A stretch of DNA of 35,744 nucleotides, from assembly GCA_944381535.1 (NCBI GenBank), contig CALWLN010000219.1:1-35744 (forward strand), written 5' to 3'. Position 1 is the stretch's first letter. Every line of letters starts with the position of its first letter. Below the pieces are notes generated by a model that was given only the letters and a program-made list of their open reading frames with translations, was not told where the DNA came from and did not search any database. The translations under genes and the position numbers were made by a program. The DNA comes from an uncultured Lachnospiraceae bacterium. Its GTDB lineage: Bacteria > Bacillota > Clostridia > Lachnospirales > Lachnospiraceae. Shown here piece after piece: positions 7,887-17,651 of this stretch.

Positions 7887-8756
7887 TCATGAATTAAAAT
7901 ATTTTTCCCTTATAAGCTCCACCGGCATTTCCTGGCCGGTCCAGCAGCGAAAAGATTCCGCCCCCTGGAAGAGCAACATGTAAAGCCCGTTAAAAGCAGG
8001 GCATCCGGCTTCCTTTGCCTGCCGCATGAGCAGGGTCTTGCGGGGATTGTAAATGATGTCGGATACCACCAATCCGGGGTGGAGCAGCGAAATATCCGGC
8101 AGAGGACTTTTGTCTGTATCCGGGGCCATGCCCACGTTGGTGGCGTTGGTCAGAAGAACGCTTTCAGAAAGACTTTTCCTTAACTGAGTGGTATCCCCAA
8201 TGTCAAAGAGGCGAACCGTACATCCGGTCTCGTCCGCCAGCTTCCGGAAAAAAGCGTCCGCTTTCGCGAAGGATCCGTTGTTCCGCTTAAATACATCGAT
8301 GGCCGCGACACCATCCAGGGCTGCCTGCACGCAGATGGCGGTGGCTGCGCCTCCGGCCCCCAGCAAAGTCATTTTCCTGCCGGGAATATGGTAACCGGCA
8401 TATTCCACGGAACGCATATAGCCCACGCCGTCCGTGGTGTGGCCGATGTATTTTCCATCCCTTAGAAAGACTGTATTTACGGCCTCGGCCAATCGCGCGG
8501 CGGGGGTAAGTTCATCCAACAGAGGCAGGATTGCCGTTTTCAAGGGCATGGTCAGATTAAACCCCTTGATGCCAATGGCTTTTAAGCCCGCAAAGGCATC
8601 CTTTAAATGCTGTGGTGTGACATCAAAGGCCAGATAGACGTAGTCAAGACCCAGCTGTCGAAAGGCTTCGTTGTGCATTTGGGGAGAAATGCTGTGGCCC
8701 ACGGGACTGCCCAGGAGAGCGGTCAGACCGGTATGCCCTGTTATCTCGTAATTCAT
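7887..8756 (-). CDS. aroE: Shikimate 5-dehydrogenase
   Basis: NADPH-dependent reduction of 3-dehydroshikimate to shikimate. 289 residues. The substrate domain has LLGSPVGHSISPQMHN and GFNLTMPLK with catalytic Lys73, then AVNTV (N94) and TTDGVGY (D109). The nucleotide domain has the glycine loop LLGAGGAATAICVQAALDG, and the end has NGLYMLLFQGAESFRCWTG. It is the first gene of the minus-strand pair; its stop overlaps a possible upstream ATG of aroF. The Shine-Dalgarno is weak (GGGTGA) and the leader holds a strong hairpin, so translation may be modulated. Confidence 0.93.
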   Translation of the reverse strand: MNYEITGHTGLTALLGSPVGHSISPQMHNEAFRQLGLDYVYLAFDVTPQHLKDAFAGLKAIGIKGFNLTMPLKTAILPLLDELTPAARLAEAVNTVFLRDGKYIGHTTDGVGYMRSVEYAGYHIPGRKMTLLGAGGAATAICVQAALDGVAAIDVFKRNNGSFAKADAFFRKLADETGCTVRLFDIGDTTQLRKSLSESVLLTNATNVGMAPDTDKSPLPDISLLHPGLVVSDIIYNPRKTLLMRQAKEAGCPAFNGLYMLLFQGAESFRCWTGQEMPVELIREKYFNS

Positions 8757-8788
8757 GGTATCACCCGATTCTTAAATTGGCGGTTTAA

Positions 8789-8830
8789 GTCTCTTCCCTT
8801 GGTTCGGAGCGTCCGGACCAAGGAAGAGAC
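8789..8830 (-). other. Strong hairpin in the aroE leader
   Basis: An almost perfect 42-nt stem-loop lies between the predicted start of transcription (about 8842) and the aroE ATG. The outer arms GTCTCTTCC(C)TTGGT and ACCAAGGAAGAGAC pair with one bulged C; an inner CGGA/TCCG stem closes on a GCG loop. No U-run follows on the minus strand, so it is not a simple terminator. It could stabilise the mRNA or take part in control; no known riboswitch was recognised. Confidence 0.6.
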
Positions 8831-8848
8831 AGATTTTACGCTTTTCTT

Positions 8849-8877
8849 ATATTAAAGGATTCTAAAAAATATGTCAA
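8849..8877 (-). promoter_or_regulatory. Sigma-A promoter of aroE-aroF
   Basis: On the minus strand, TTGACA (8877-8872), a 17-nt spacer and TAATAT (8854-8849). The -35 is perfect and the -10 matches four of six positions. Confidence 0.65.
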
Positions 8878-8917
8878 TGACTTGCAAGCCATCTTTTTTT
8901 GAAGTAAGATAGAAGAG

Positions 8918-8979
8918 GTTACTTTTCACGGGATGGGGAAATATACAACTGGTAAAATTTTTTTTGTTTCCTCACCCCG
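8918..8979. repeat. Remnant of the 29251-29562 palindromic element in the aroD leader
   Basis: Positions 8918-8956 match 37 of 39 bases of the right end (reverse strand) of the 312-bp element at 29251-29562, starting with GTTACTTTTCACGGG. At 8967-8979, TTTCCTCACCCCG resembles the inner half of the opposite terminus. The whole interior is missing. The remnant lies between the divergent aroE promoter and the aroD start and ends 27 nt before the GTG. Confidence 0.75.
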
Positions 8980-9005
8980 CAATATGGAAAGCGAGGAAAC
9001 AGAGC

Positions 9006-9764
9006 GTGGAGATAAAAGGACATGTTTTCGGAACCAGCGGCCCGGTTCTCTGTGTGCCGGTGGTAGAGCGGACGTCGGAGGACATTTTAAAGACGGTAAA
9101 AAAGATGACTGGCCGTGGCGTTGCCATGATTGAGTGGCGCATGGACTGGTTTTCGAAGGTGGAGGATATAGCGGCCGTTTCGGCGGTGCTTAAGGAACTG
9201 GAGCCATACCTTGGAACGACGGTGTTTTTATGCACCTTTCGAAGCAAAGCCCAGGGAGGCGAGCGCTCGCTATCCAAAGAAGCCTGCCGGGAGCTAAATC
9301 GTGAGGTGGCAAAAAGCGGCGTGGCGGATCTGGTGGATCTGGAATTTTTCGAGACGGACAATCCCGGCCATGAGATAAAACGGCTCAGACAGGAGGGCGT
9401 CAGGGTGGTATGCTCCAACCACAATTTTCAAAAGACCCCTTCTGTCCGGGAGATGAAGGAGCAACTCCTTGAAATGGTGAAGGCCGGTGGGGATTTTGCC
9501 AAGCTGGCGGTCATGCCGGAGGAGAAAAGGGACGTGCTGGATCTGATGGTTGCGGTGATGGAGGCAAAAGAGCAGTGCCCGGGCAGCCATCTGATCGCCA
9601 TGTCCATGGGGAAGGAAGGCACGATCTCCCGCCTGCTGGGAGGCTGGTATGGCTCGGAGGTGACCTTTGCTTCCTTTGGAAAAACCTCAGCCCCCGGGCA
9701 GCTGGATTACGAAAAGGCGATGGAGCTTTTGGAGAAAATGAAGGAGTGCGCAGGGGAATGGTAG
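9006..9764 (+). CDS. aroD: 3-dehydroquinate dehydratase, type I
   Basis: Dehydrates 3-dehydroquinate to 3-dehydroshikimate through a Schiff base. 252 residues from a GTG start. The start is chosen because the family begins (M)EIKGHVFG-, and GAGGAA at 8993-8998 is 7 nt upstream; an in-frame ATG at 8964 lies inside repeat DNA. Motifs: MIEWRMDWF, the catalytic His139 in CSNHNFQKTP and the Schiff-base Lys166 in GGDFAKLAVMP, then AMSMGKEGTISRLLG and the lid SAPGQL. It overlaps aroK by 7 nt, so the two are coupled. Confidence 0.92.
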   Translation: MEIKGHVFGTSGPVLCVPVVERTSEDILKTVKKMTGRGVAMIEWRMDWFSKVEDIAAVSAVLKELEPYLGTTVFLCTFRSKAQGGERSLSKEACRELNREVAKSGVADLVDLEFFETDNPGHEIKRLRQEGVRVVCSNHNFQKTPSVREMKEQLLEMVKAGGDFAKLAVMPEEKRDVLDLMVAVMEAKEQCPGSHLIAMSMGKEGTISRLLGGWYGSEVTFASFGKTSAPGQLDYEKAMELLEKMKECAGEW

Positions 9765-10294
9765 AAAGAAATATATTTTTAATCGGCTTTATGGGAACGG
9801 GGAAAACCACAGTGTCCCGGCAGCTTGGACAGCTGCTGCGTTATCAGGAACTGGATATGGACCAGGAGATTGAGCGGCGGGAAGGACAGAAAATCAGTGA
9901 AATTTTTGAAAAAAAGGGAGAGGCGTATTTTCGGGCTCTGGAGACAGCGCTGATCGGCGAGTTCCGGGGAAAATCGGGTTATCTGATATCCTGCGGCGGG
10001 GGAGCGGCTCTTCGTCCGGAGAATGTGGAGCAAATGAAGAAAAGCGGAACCGTCGTACTTCTGACAGCCAGCCCGGAGACGATTTTTGTCCGTGTGCGCC
10101 ATGGCGGGGACAGGCCCCTGTTAAACGGAAATATGAATGTTTCTTACATCGCAGGCCTGATGGAACAGCGAGCTCCCTTTTATGAGGCTGCGGCGGACAT
10201 CACCATAGTCACGGATGGGAAAAATCCCAAAGAAATCGCGGAGGAAATCCTTGGAAAACTGAAGCTTACATCCAATGAAGCCGGAAAAAAATAA
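9758..10294 (+). CDS. aroK: Shikimate kinase
   Basis: Phosphorylates shikimate with ATP. 178 residues. The Walker A loop is GFMGTGKTT (residues 10-18), the shikimate-binding acids are in ELDMDQEIE, followed by SCGGGAALRPEN and the lid arginine in GDRPLL. The ATG at 9758 overlaps the end of aroD; upstream-extended frames run through aroD and are shadows. With aroE and aroF next door, four of the seven shikimate steps sit in 3.5 kb; aroB, aroA and aroC are not in this window. Confidence 0.92.
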   Translation: MVERNIFLIGFMGTGKTTVSRQLGQLLRYQELDMDQEIERREGQKISEIFEKKGEAYFRALETALIGEFRGKSGYLISCGGGAALRPENVEQMKKSGTVVLLTASPETIFVRVRHGGDRPLLNGNMNVSYIAGLMEQRAPFYEAAADITIVTDGKNPKEIAEEILGKLKLTSNEAGKK

Positions 10295-10331
10295 AAAAAA
10301 ATAAAAAACTTATAAAATTTGAAAAATTCTT

Positions 10332-10360
10332 TTGCTTTTTTGAAAAAAATGTGCTATACT
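10332..10360 (+). promoter_or_regulatory. Promoter of tRNA-Arg
   Basis: TTGCTT (10332-10337), a 17-nt spacer and TGCTATACT (extended -10, 10355-10360). It lies about 30 nt before the tRNA. Confidence 0.7.
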
Positions 10361-10388
10361 ACATTCGTTGCCGCTGATAGGGCAGCAG

Positions 10389-10460
10389 GCACCCATAGTC
10401 TAATGGATAAAACATCAGATTCCGGTTCTGACGTTGTGGGTTCGAGTCCCGCTGGGTGCA
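10389..10460 (+). tRNA. tRNA-Arg (anticodon CCG)
   Basis: A complete cloverleaf of 72 nt: acceptor GCACCCA/TGGGTGC with discriminator A, the D-loop AGTCTAATGGAT, anticodon stem TCAGA/TCTGA with loop TTCCGGT (anticodon CCG, reads CGG), and the T-arm GTGGGTTCGAGTCCCGC. CCA is not encoded. A short spurious reading frame crosses it. Confidence 0.95.
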
Positions 10461-10515
10461 TTGGAACGAAATTCACTTTTTTACATATATGGACAACTGA
10501 ATAGAGGAGGTATAT

Positions 10516-11880
10516 ATGAAGTTTGCAGGTTGGGACAAGCATGGAATTGATTGGAAACGTATTGTAGAATTTTGCAGAACCAATATTAGATATATATCGT
10601 CCGGCGTCGTCGTAGTTATTTTAGTCGTTGTATTGGCTGTGACGGCGGAAGGACAGGGCAAGGGACAGGATACGGACACGAGCAAACAGGAGAATGGCCA
10701 GGAGTCGGAGCAGGAACAGGCGCAGAACCAGGGGCAGGAACAAGATACCGAGAATCAGACAGAGACGACGACTTTTTCTGTAGATGCCATTCCGGAGATT
10801 AATACCTTAATACAGAGTTATTACGGGGCGTATGCGGACGGAGATACCGCCGCATTGGAGACATATGCGACCCCTATTTCTGATTTGGAGAAAAAATATA
10901 TCGCTGTGATGAGCCAGTATGTGGCCGGATATGAGAACTTGACATGTTATACCGAGGAAGGAATCTCCCAGGGAGAATACGCGGTAATGGCGATTGCGGA
11001 TACGCGCTTCGAGGGCGTAGAGACCACAGCGGCCAGTCTTGAGTTTTTTTATGTGAGGCAGAACGAGAGCGGTTCTTATTATATTGATAACCTGTACAGC
11101 ACGTTTAATACAGCCAATCAGGAACTGGAACAGGACAGTCAGATAGCGGCGTTAATCACGGAGTATGAACAACGGGAAGACGTTATTAAGCTGGTAGAAG
11201 ATGTACAGGCGAAATACACGGAAGATTTGAATTCCGATGAGAATCTCAAGACCATGGCAGAGGTGACGATCCCGGAGGCTTTGAAAGCCTGGGTGGCACA
11301 GGTTGTGGCGGAGGCGGATGGAACCACTACCGGGGAAACTGCCGATACCACAGACCCTGCGCAAACTACAGGGGAGACCACAGACCCGGCCCAGACTACG
11401 GATGAGACCACAGATACGGCACAGACTACGGAGCCGGCAGATTCCGGTCAGAGCACATCCACTTCTGAGACGGTTTATACCACCAGCAATGTGAATATCC
11501 GCAGGGAGCCCAGCGAGACCGCCGAGCAGGTAGGAAGCGCAGTGGCGGGACAGTCTTTCACGAGGACGGCCAATACCGATGGCTGGAGTCAGATTGAATA
11601 TAACGGAGGGACGGCATATATCAAGAGCGATTATCTGAGCACCGAAGCGCCGGCGGAGAGCACTGGAACCGGCGTGAACTGGGTGAATCCGGGAACCGAG
11701 CTTACCTTGAGCAGAGCTCTGAACGTGAGAAAATCCATGAGCGAGACGTCAGAGCTGATGGGAACCGCCCAGATGGGCGAGAAGGTAACTGTGGTGCTGA
11801 GTTATGCGGAAGGCTGGACCAAAGTGGAGTGGAACGGTAAGACCGGTTACATATTGACGGAACTTTTGTTGAATAATTAA
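10516..11880 (+). CDS. Membrane-anchored protein with two SH3b domains
   Basis: 454 residues, probably on the outer face of the membrane. A basic N-terminus leads to one hydrophobic segment (about 27-44). Then come a Gln/Glu-rich linker (QEQAQNQGQEQ-type), a globular region (about 80-270, NTF2-like in feel but not assigned), a Thr-rich linker with near repeats of TTGETTDPAQ (about 272-312) and two bacterial SH3 domains (about 317-373 and 395-452) with the NVNIRREPS and ALNVRKSMS signatures. SH3b domains commonly bind peptidoglycan, so a role at the cell wall is an inference. No catalytic domain is seen. The Shine-Dalgarno AGAGGAGG is very strong. Confidence 0.85.
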   Translation: MKFAGWDKHGIDWKRIVEFCRTNIRYISSGVVVVILVVVLAVTAEGQGKGQDTDTSKQENGQESEQEQAQNQGQEQDTENQTETTTFSVDAIPEINTLIQSYYGAYADGDTAALETYATPISDLEKKYIAVMSQYVAGYENLTCYTEEGISQGEYAVMAIADTRFEGVETTAASLEFFYVRQNESGSYYIDNLYSTFNTANQELEQDSQIAALITEYEQREDVIKLVEDVQAKYTEDLNSDENLKTMAEVTIPEALKAWVAQVVAEADGTTTGETADTTDPAQTTGETTDPAQTTDETTDTAQTTEPADSGQSTSTSETVYTTSNVNIRREPSETAEQVGSAVAGQSFTRTANTDGWSQIEYNGGTAYIKSDYLSTEAPAESTGTGVNWVNPGTELTLSRALNVRKSMSETSELMGTAQMGEKVTVVLSYAEGWTKVEWNGKTGYILTELLLNN

Positions 11881-11902
11881 AAAGTAACAATGCAGAAAAT
11901 AG

Positions 11903-11960
11903 AAATATTGATAAAGAGACGGTAGGGACGTATTTGCCGGGTTCTTTATCAATATTTTTT
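11903..11960 (+). terminator. Intrinsic terminator after the SH3b gene
   Basis: A perfect 15-bp stem (11903-11917 with 11943-11957, AAATATTGATAAAGA and its complement) around a 25-nt loop, running into a T-rich stretch. Confidence 0.85.
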
Positions 11961-12000
11961 TATTCTATAGGAAAGTTCTTCGAACCTCCCTATAGAATAA
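11960..12000. repeat. Second inverted repeat stacked on the terminator
   Basis: TTATTCTATAGG (11960-11971) and CCTATAGAATAA (11989-12000) form a perfect 12-bp stem with a 17-nt loop. It begins in the T-run of the preceding terminator. It could be a back-up terminator or a protein site; the U-run after it is poor. From 12001 to 12132 no further gene or clear promoter is seen. Confidence 0.6.
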
Positions 12001-12132
12001 TTTAGAAACATCCTCATTTGCCGGAGAAATTTTCTGATGGGAGATTTTTCCCTGCGGCCAAGATGTATTTTACATGTATAAAAGGCCCAAAAAGAATCAC
12101 TCTAATCATAAGAACGCAAAAGGAGGTTACTT

Positions 12133-12567
12133 ATGATTAGCAATGAGGAAGCGGACGTGCTGCACGAAACCTGCAGAAATACCAGAATGGCCCTGGATTC
12201 CATTCATACGGTTTTAAATAAGGTGTACGATGAAGATCTTGCCTACGATCTGAACTGCCAGGCCAACAAATACCGGGAACTGGAACGCAAGGCCGAGCGG
12301 GCTATGATGAAGGAGGGGATTCTTCCACGGGAAGGCTCCAAGCTGGAAAAAGCCATGCTCTGGTCCTCCATCCAGGCCAACACACTCTTAAACACCAGCA
12401 CCGCCCACGTAGCCGATATGATGATTCAGGGAAATACCCGCGGTATCACAGAGTTAATGAAAGCCACCCACAACAACAAAATAAAAAACAGCCACGCCAA
12501 CGAACTCGCCAACGAACTCATGGATTTTGAAGAGAAGAATATTGAAAAATTGAAAAGTTATTTATGA
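12133..12567 (+). CDS. Conserved clostridial helical protein of unknown function
   Basis: 144 residues, almost wholly alpha-helical by composition, with no signal peptide or membrane span. The second half holds the block KAMLWSSIQANTLLNTSTAHVADMMIQGNTRGITELMKA, which I recognise from small conserved proteins of spore-forming Clostridia that look like a four-helix, ferritin-like bundle. The function is not known. A near-perfect Shine-Dalgarno (AAAAGGAGGTT) suggests strong expression. The last codons carry a promoter for the region downstream. Confidence 0.7.
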   Translation: MISNEEADVLHETCRNTRMALDSIHTVLNKVYDEDLAYDLNCQANKYRELERKAERAMMKEGILPREGSKLEKAMLWSSIQANTLLNTSTAHVADMMIQGNTRGITELMKATHNNKIKNSHANELANELMDFEEKNIEKLKSYL

Positions 12568-12578
12568 TGTGTTATACT
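12550..12578 (+). promoter_or_regulatory. Strong sigma-A promoter at the 3' end of the previous gene
   Basis: TTGAAA (12550-12555), a 17-nt spacer and TGTTATACT (extended -10, 12573-12578). Transcription would start near 12585, a few bases before a terminator-type hairpin. Confidence 0.65.
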
Positions 12579-12591
12579 ATGAGCAGTGCCG

Positions 12592-12645
12592 AAAAAAGCC
12601 GGAAGCAACCCGGCTGCTTGCAGACAGGGGGGCTTCCGGCTTTTT
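12592..12645. terminator. Intrinsic terminator (bidirectional form)
   Basis: AAAAAGCCGGAAGC (12593-12606) pairs with GCTTCCGGCTTTTT (12632-12645), 14 bp, with a 25-nt loop. There is an A-run on the left and a T-run on the right. It ends the gene at 12133-12567 and would also end any RNA started at about 12585. Confidence 0.85.
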
Positions 12646-12655
12646 GAAGATAGGG

Positions 12656-12834
12656 CGATAGCCCGCAGCGAGTGAGCAAAGCTCACGAGCGGCACTGCGG
12701 GTTAGAGAAAGAGAAAACCTTAATCGTAGTGGCTCGATAGCCCGCAGCGAGGAAGCAAAGCTTCCGAGCGGCACTGCGGGGTAGAGGACAAGAAAACCTT
12801 AATCGTAGTGGAAGACATCCCGCGGCGAGGAAGA
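12656..12834 (+). repeat. Tandem structured repeat: two full 77-bp units and a broken third
   Basis: Unit 1 is 12656-12732 and unit 2 is 12735-12811. Each has an outer stem CCCGCAG/CTGCGGG, an inner hairpin, the linker GAGCGGCA and an identical tail AGAAAACCTTAATCGTAGTGG. The inner hairpin is GTGAGC-AAA-GCTCAC in unit 1 and GGAAGC-AAA-GCTTCC in unit 2, so both arms changed together. A third unit begins at 12812 (ATCCCGCGGCGAGGAAG) and breaks off at 12834, just where the rluF Shine-Dalgarno AAGGAG begins. Confidence 0.85.
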
Positions 12835-12844
12835 AGGAGTAATC

Positions 12845-15624
<2,780 letters not shown>

Positions 15625-15626
15625 GT

Positions 15627-16559
15627 ATGCCAATTAAGACACAGAGCGATCTGCCCGCCAGGGAGAGCTTAGAGAGAGAGAATATATTTGTGATGGATGA
15701 GAACCGGGCCGTGCATCAGGACATCCGTCCCATCGAGATCGGAATATTAAATCTCATGCCTTTAAAGGAGGAGACGGAGTTGCAGCTTCTGCGGGCTCTG
15801 TCCAACACGCCTCTGCAGGTGGACGTCACCTTTATCATGGTGTCCGATCATGAGTCAAAAAACACGCCTACCAGTCATCTGAATAAATTTTATTATACCT
15901 TCAAGGAGATAAAACACCGGAAATTTGACGGCCTGATCATCACCGGCGCTCCTGTGGAGCAGATGGCCTACGAGGAGGTGGATTACTGGACAGAGTTCGA
16001 AGAGATCTGTGAATGGACGAAAACCAACGTCACCTCCACCATGCATCTGTGCTGGGGCGCCCAGGCCGGTCTCTATTATCACTACGGAATTCCTAAGCAT
16101 CCCCTTGCGCACAAGATGTTCGGGGTGTTCAGTCATCGGGTGATGAACCGGAAGGTGCCCCTGGTGCGGGGGTTTGACGATTATTTTATGGCCCCACATT
16201 CCCGTCATACGGAGGTGCGCCGGGAGGACATCGAAAAGCACCCGGAGCTGACCATACTGGCGGAATCGGAGGAGGCCGGGGTATTTCTCTTAATGGATAC
16301 TGACGGCAAGAAGATTTTCGTGATGGGACATCCGGAGTACGACAGGGTGACCTTACATAACGAGTATATGCGGGATAAGGGAAAGGGACTCCCCATTGAA
16401 CTGCCGAAAAATTACTATCCGGGGGACGACGACACGGCCCGGCCCAATCTTCAGTGGCGTTCCCATGCCAATAATCTGTATACTAACTGGCTTAATTACT
16501 ATGTGTACCAGCAGACGCCCTATGAGTATACCAATATTGAGGATATTGTAGGGAAATAG
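15627..16559 (+). CDS. metAA: Homoserine O-acetyltransferase (MetA family)
   Basis: Activates homoserine for methionine synthesis. 310 residues. The catalytic residues are Cys142 (HLCWGAQ), His235 and Glu237 (MGHPEYD). Residue 111 is Glu (TGAPVEQM); in this family Glu111 goes with acetyl-CoA and Gly111 with succinyl-CoA, so acetyl transfer is predicted although tools often name it succinyltransferase. It starts 2 nt after ligA, an odd partner, and the tight spacing suggests co-transcription. No SAM riboswitch can fit before it. Confidence 0.93.
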   Translation: MPIKTQSDLPARESLERENIFVMDENRAVHQDIRPIEIGILNLMPLKEETELQLLRALSNTPLQVDVTFIMVSDHESKNTPTSHLNKFYYTFKEIKHRKFDGLIITGAPVEQMAYEEVDYWTEFEEICEWTKTNVTSTMHLCWGAQAGLYYHYGIPKHPLAHKMFGVFSHRVMNRKVPLVRGFDDYFMAPHSRHTEVRREDIEKHPELTILAESEEAGVFLLMDTDGKKIFVMGHPEYDRVTLHNEYMRDKGKGLPIELPKNYYPGDDDTARPNLQWRSHANNLYTNWLNYYVYQQTPYEYTNIEDIVGK

Positions 16560-16687
16560 ATTCGATGGAAATGCCGGGCTTCATTCAGAGAAAGGGTTGA
16601 AAATCGTCATCGGGAAAAACATGTCTGTAATCATGGTATGAGTTAAAAAAATCACGGGATACTAACAGGAAAAGATGAAAACTTATC

Positions 16688-16716
16688 TTTGCAAAACAGG
16701 AATATTCTGTTATAAT
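16688..16716 (+). promoter_or_regulatory. Promoter of the Asp23 gene
   Basis: TTTGCA (16688-16693), a 17-nt spacer and TGTTATAAT (extended -10, 16711-16716), 31 nt before the ATG. The 188-bp gap after metA otherwise shows nothing clear. Confidence 0.7.
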
Positions 16717-16747
16717 AGACAGGAATAAATCATTAGGAGGCAGGAAC

Positions 16748-17125
16748 ATGGCTGAAGATAGAAAAGCATATATGATAAAAGATGATAACCTGGGTGAGGT
16801 TCGCATTGCCGATGAGGTGATAGCTATCATTGCGGGACTGGCGGCCACCGAGGTGGAGGGTGTAAGCTCCATGGCCGGCAATATCACCAACGAGCTGGTG
16901 AGTAAGCTGGGCATGAAGAATCTTTCAAAAGGTATCAAGGTAGAGGTGACCGACAACACCGTCAGTGTGGATGTGGCTTTAAACATTGCCTTCGGCTATG
17001 CCATTCCGGATGTATCCGCCAAGGTTCAGGAGAAGGTGAAAACCGCCGTTGAGAATATGACAGGTCTTACCGTGACCAGCGTCAACATTCGCATTGCCGC
17101 CGTGGATTTAGGGAAAAATAAATAG
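16748..17125 (+). CDS. Asp23/Gls24 family envelope stress protein
   Basis: 125 residues. Matches the Asp23 domain from end to end: DDNLGEVRIADEVIAIIAGLAATEVEGV, then VSVDVALNIAFGYAIPDVSAKVQEKVKTAVENMTGL and VTSVNIRIAAVDL. Members sit at the membrane or help cell-envelope homeostasis in Firmicutes; the detailed role is not settled. It is commonly found just before nusB in Clostridia, as here. GGAGG lies at the right distance from the ATG, and it has its own promoter. Confidence 0.93.
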   Translation: MAEDRKAYMIKDDNLGEVRIADEVIAIIAGLAATEVEGVSSMAGNITNELVSKLGMKNLSKGIKVEVTDNTVSVDVALNIAFGYAIPDVSAKVQEKVKTAVENMTGLTVTSVNIRIAAVDLGKNK

Positions 17126-17131
17126 CATAAG

Positions 17132-17179
17132 AAGGGGTGTTACAAAATAAACGAATCGGATTATTTTGCGGCACCCCTT
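17132..17179 (+). other. Hairpin between asp23 and nusB
   Basis: AAGGGGTG (17132-17139) pairs with CACCCCTT (17172-17179). Inside, a second block CAAAATAA pairs with TTATTTTG across a small internal loop. No T-run follows (GAAACATATG), so it may attenuate or process the RNA rather than stop it. The 130-nt gap is otherwise featureless. Confidence 0.55.
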
Positions 17180-17255
17180 GAAACATATGTTTACAGTTCA
17201 TTTGCGGTACAGGCCCGCCCGGACTGTTATGACATATGGCAAAAAAGGAGTCAGG

Positions 17256-17651
17256 ATGAAGAGAAGCGAACTGAGGGAGCAGATATTCAAAATGCTGTTT
17301 CGCGCAGAATTTTACGAGGAGAGCGAGCTGCCCCAGCAGCTGGCCCTGTTCTTTGAGGAACTGGACCAAAAAGAAGAGAAGGATACGGATTATATTCAGA
17401 AGAAATTCGAGGCCATTGTGTCCCGCTTAAGTGAGATTGACGCAATGATCAATGAGGCGGCCAAGGGCTGGAAAACCAGCCGTATGGGAAAGGTGGATCT
17501 GACGATTATCCGCCTGGCCGTGTATGAAATGAAATTTGAAGAGGATATTCCCACGGGAGTGGCCATCAACGAGGCCGTGGAGCTGGCCAAGGCTTATGGC
17601 ACCGACGAATCGGCTTCCTTTGTGAACGGAATATTGGCAAAATTAGTATGA
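17256..17651 (+). CDS. nusB: Transcription antitermination factor NusB
   Basis: 131 residues. Joins NusE in the rRNA antitermination complex. It is all helical and has the family marks KRSELREQIFKMLFRAEF, RMGKVDLTIIRLAVYEMKF, the IPTGVAINEAVELAKAYGTDESASFVNGIL block. The start at 17256 has AAAGGAG 5 nt upstream; a longer frame back to 17166 lacks both homology and a ribosome site. Its stop overlaps the xseA ATG (ATGA). Confidence 0.94.
   Translation: MKRSELREQIFKMLFRAEFYEESELPQQLALFFEELDQKEEKDTDYIQKKFEAIVSRLSEIDAMINEAAKGWKTSRMGKVDLTIIRLAVYEMKFEEDIPTGVAINEAVELAKAYGTDESASFVNGILAKLV

Noticed and set aside
8757-8842. T-box or aromatic amino-acid riboswitch in the aroE leader
   Set aside because: No T-box sequence (TGGNACCGCG type), no leader peptide and no alternative terminator was found.
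10319-10504. Short + strand ORF across tRNA-Arg
   Set aside because: It reads through the tRNA sequence and its promoter, a known source of false genes.
12656-12834. Tandem repeats considered as a CRISPR array
   Set aside because: There are only two full units, adjacent with a 2-nt gap and no spacers, and each unit has its own internal hairpin; no cas genes.
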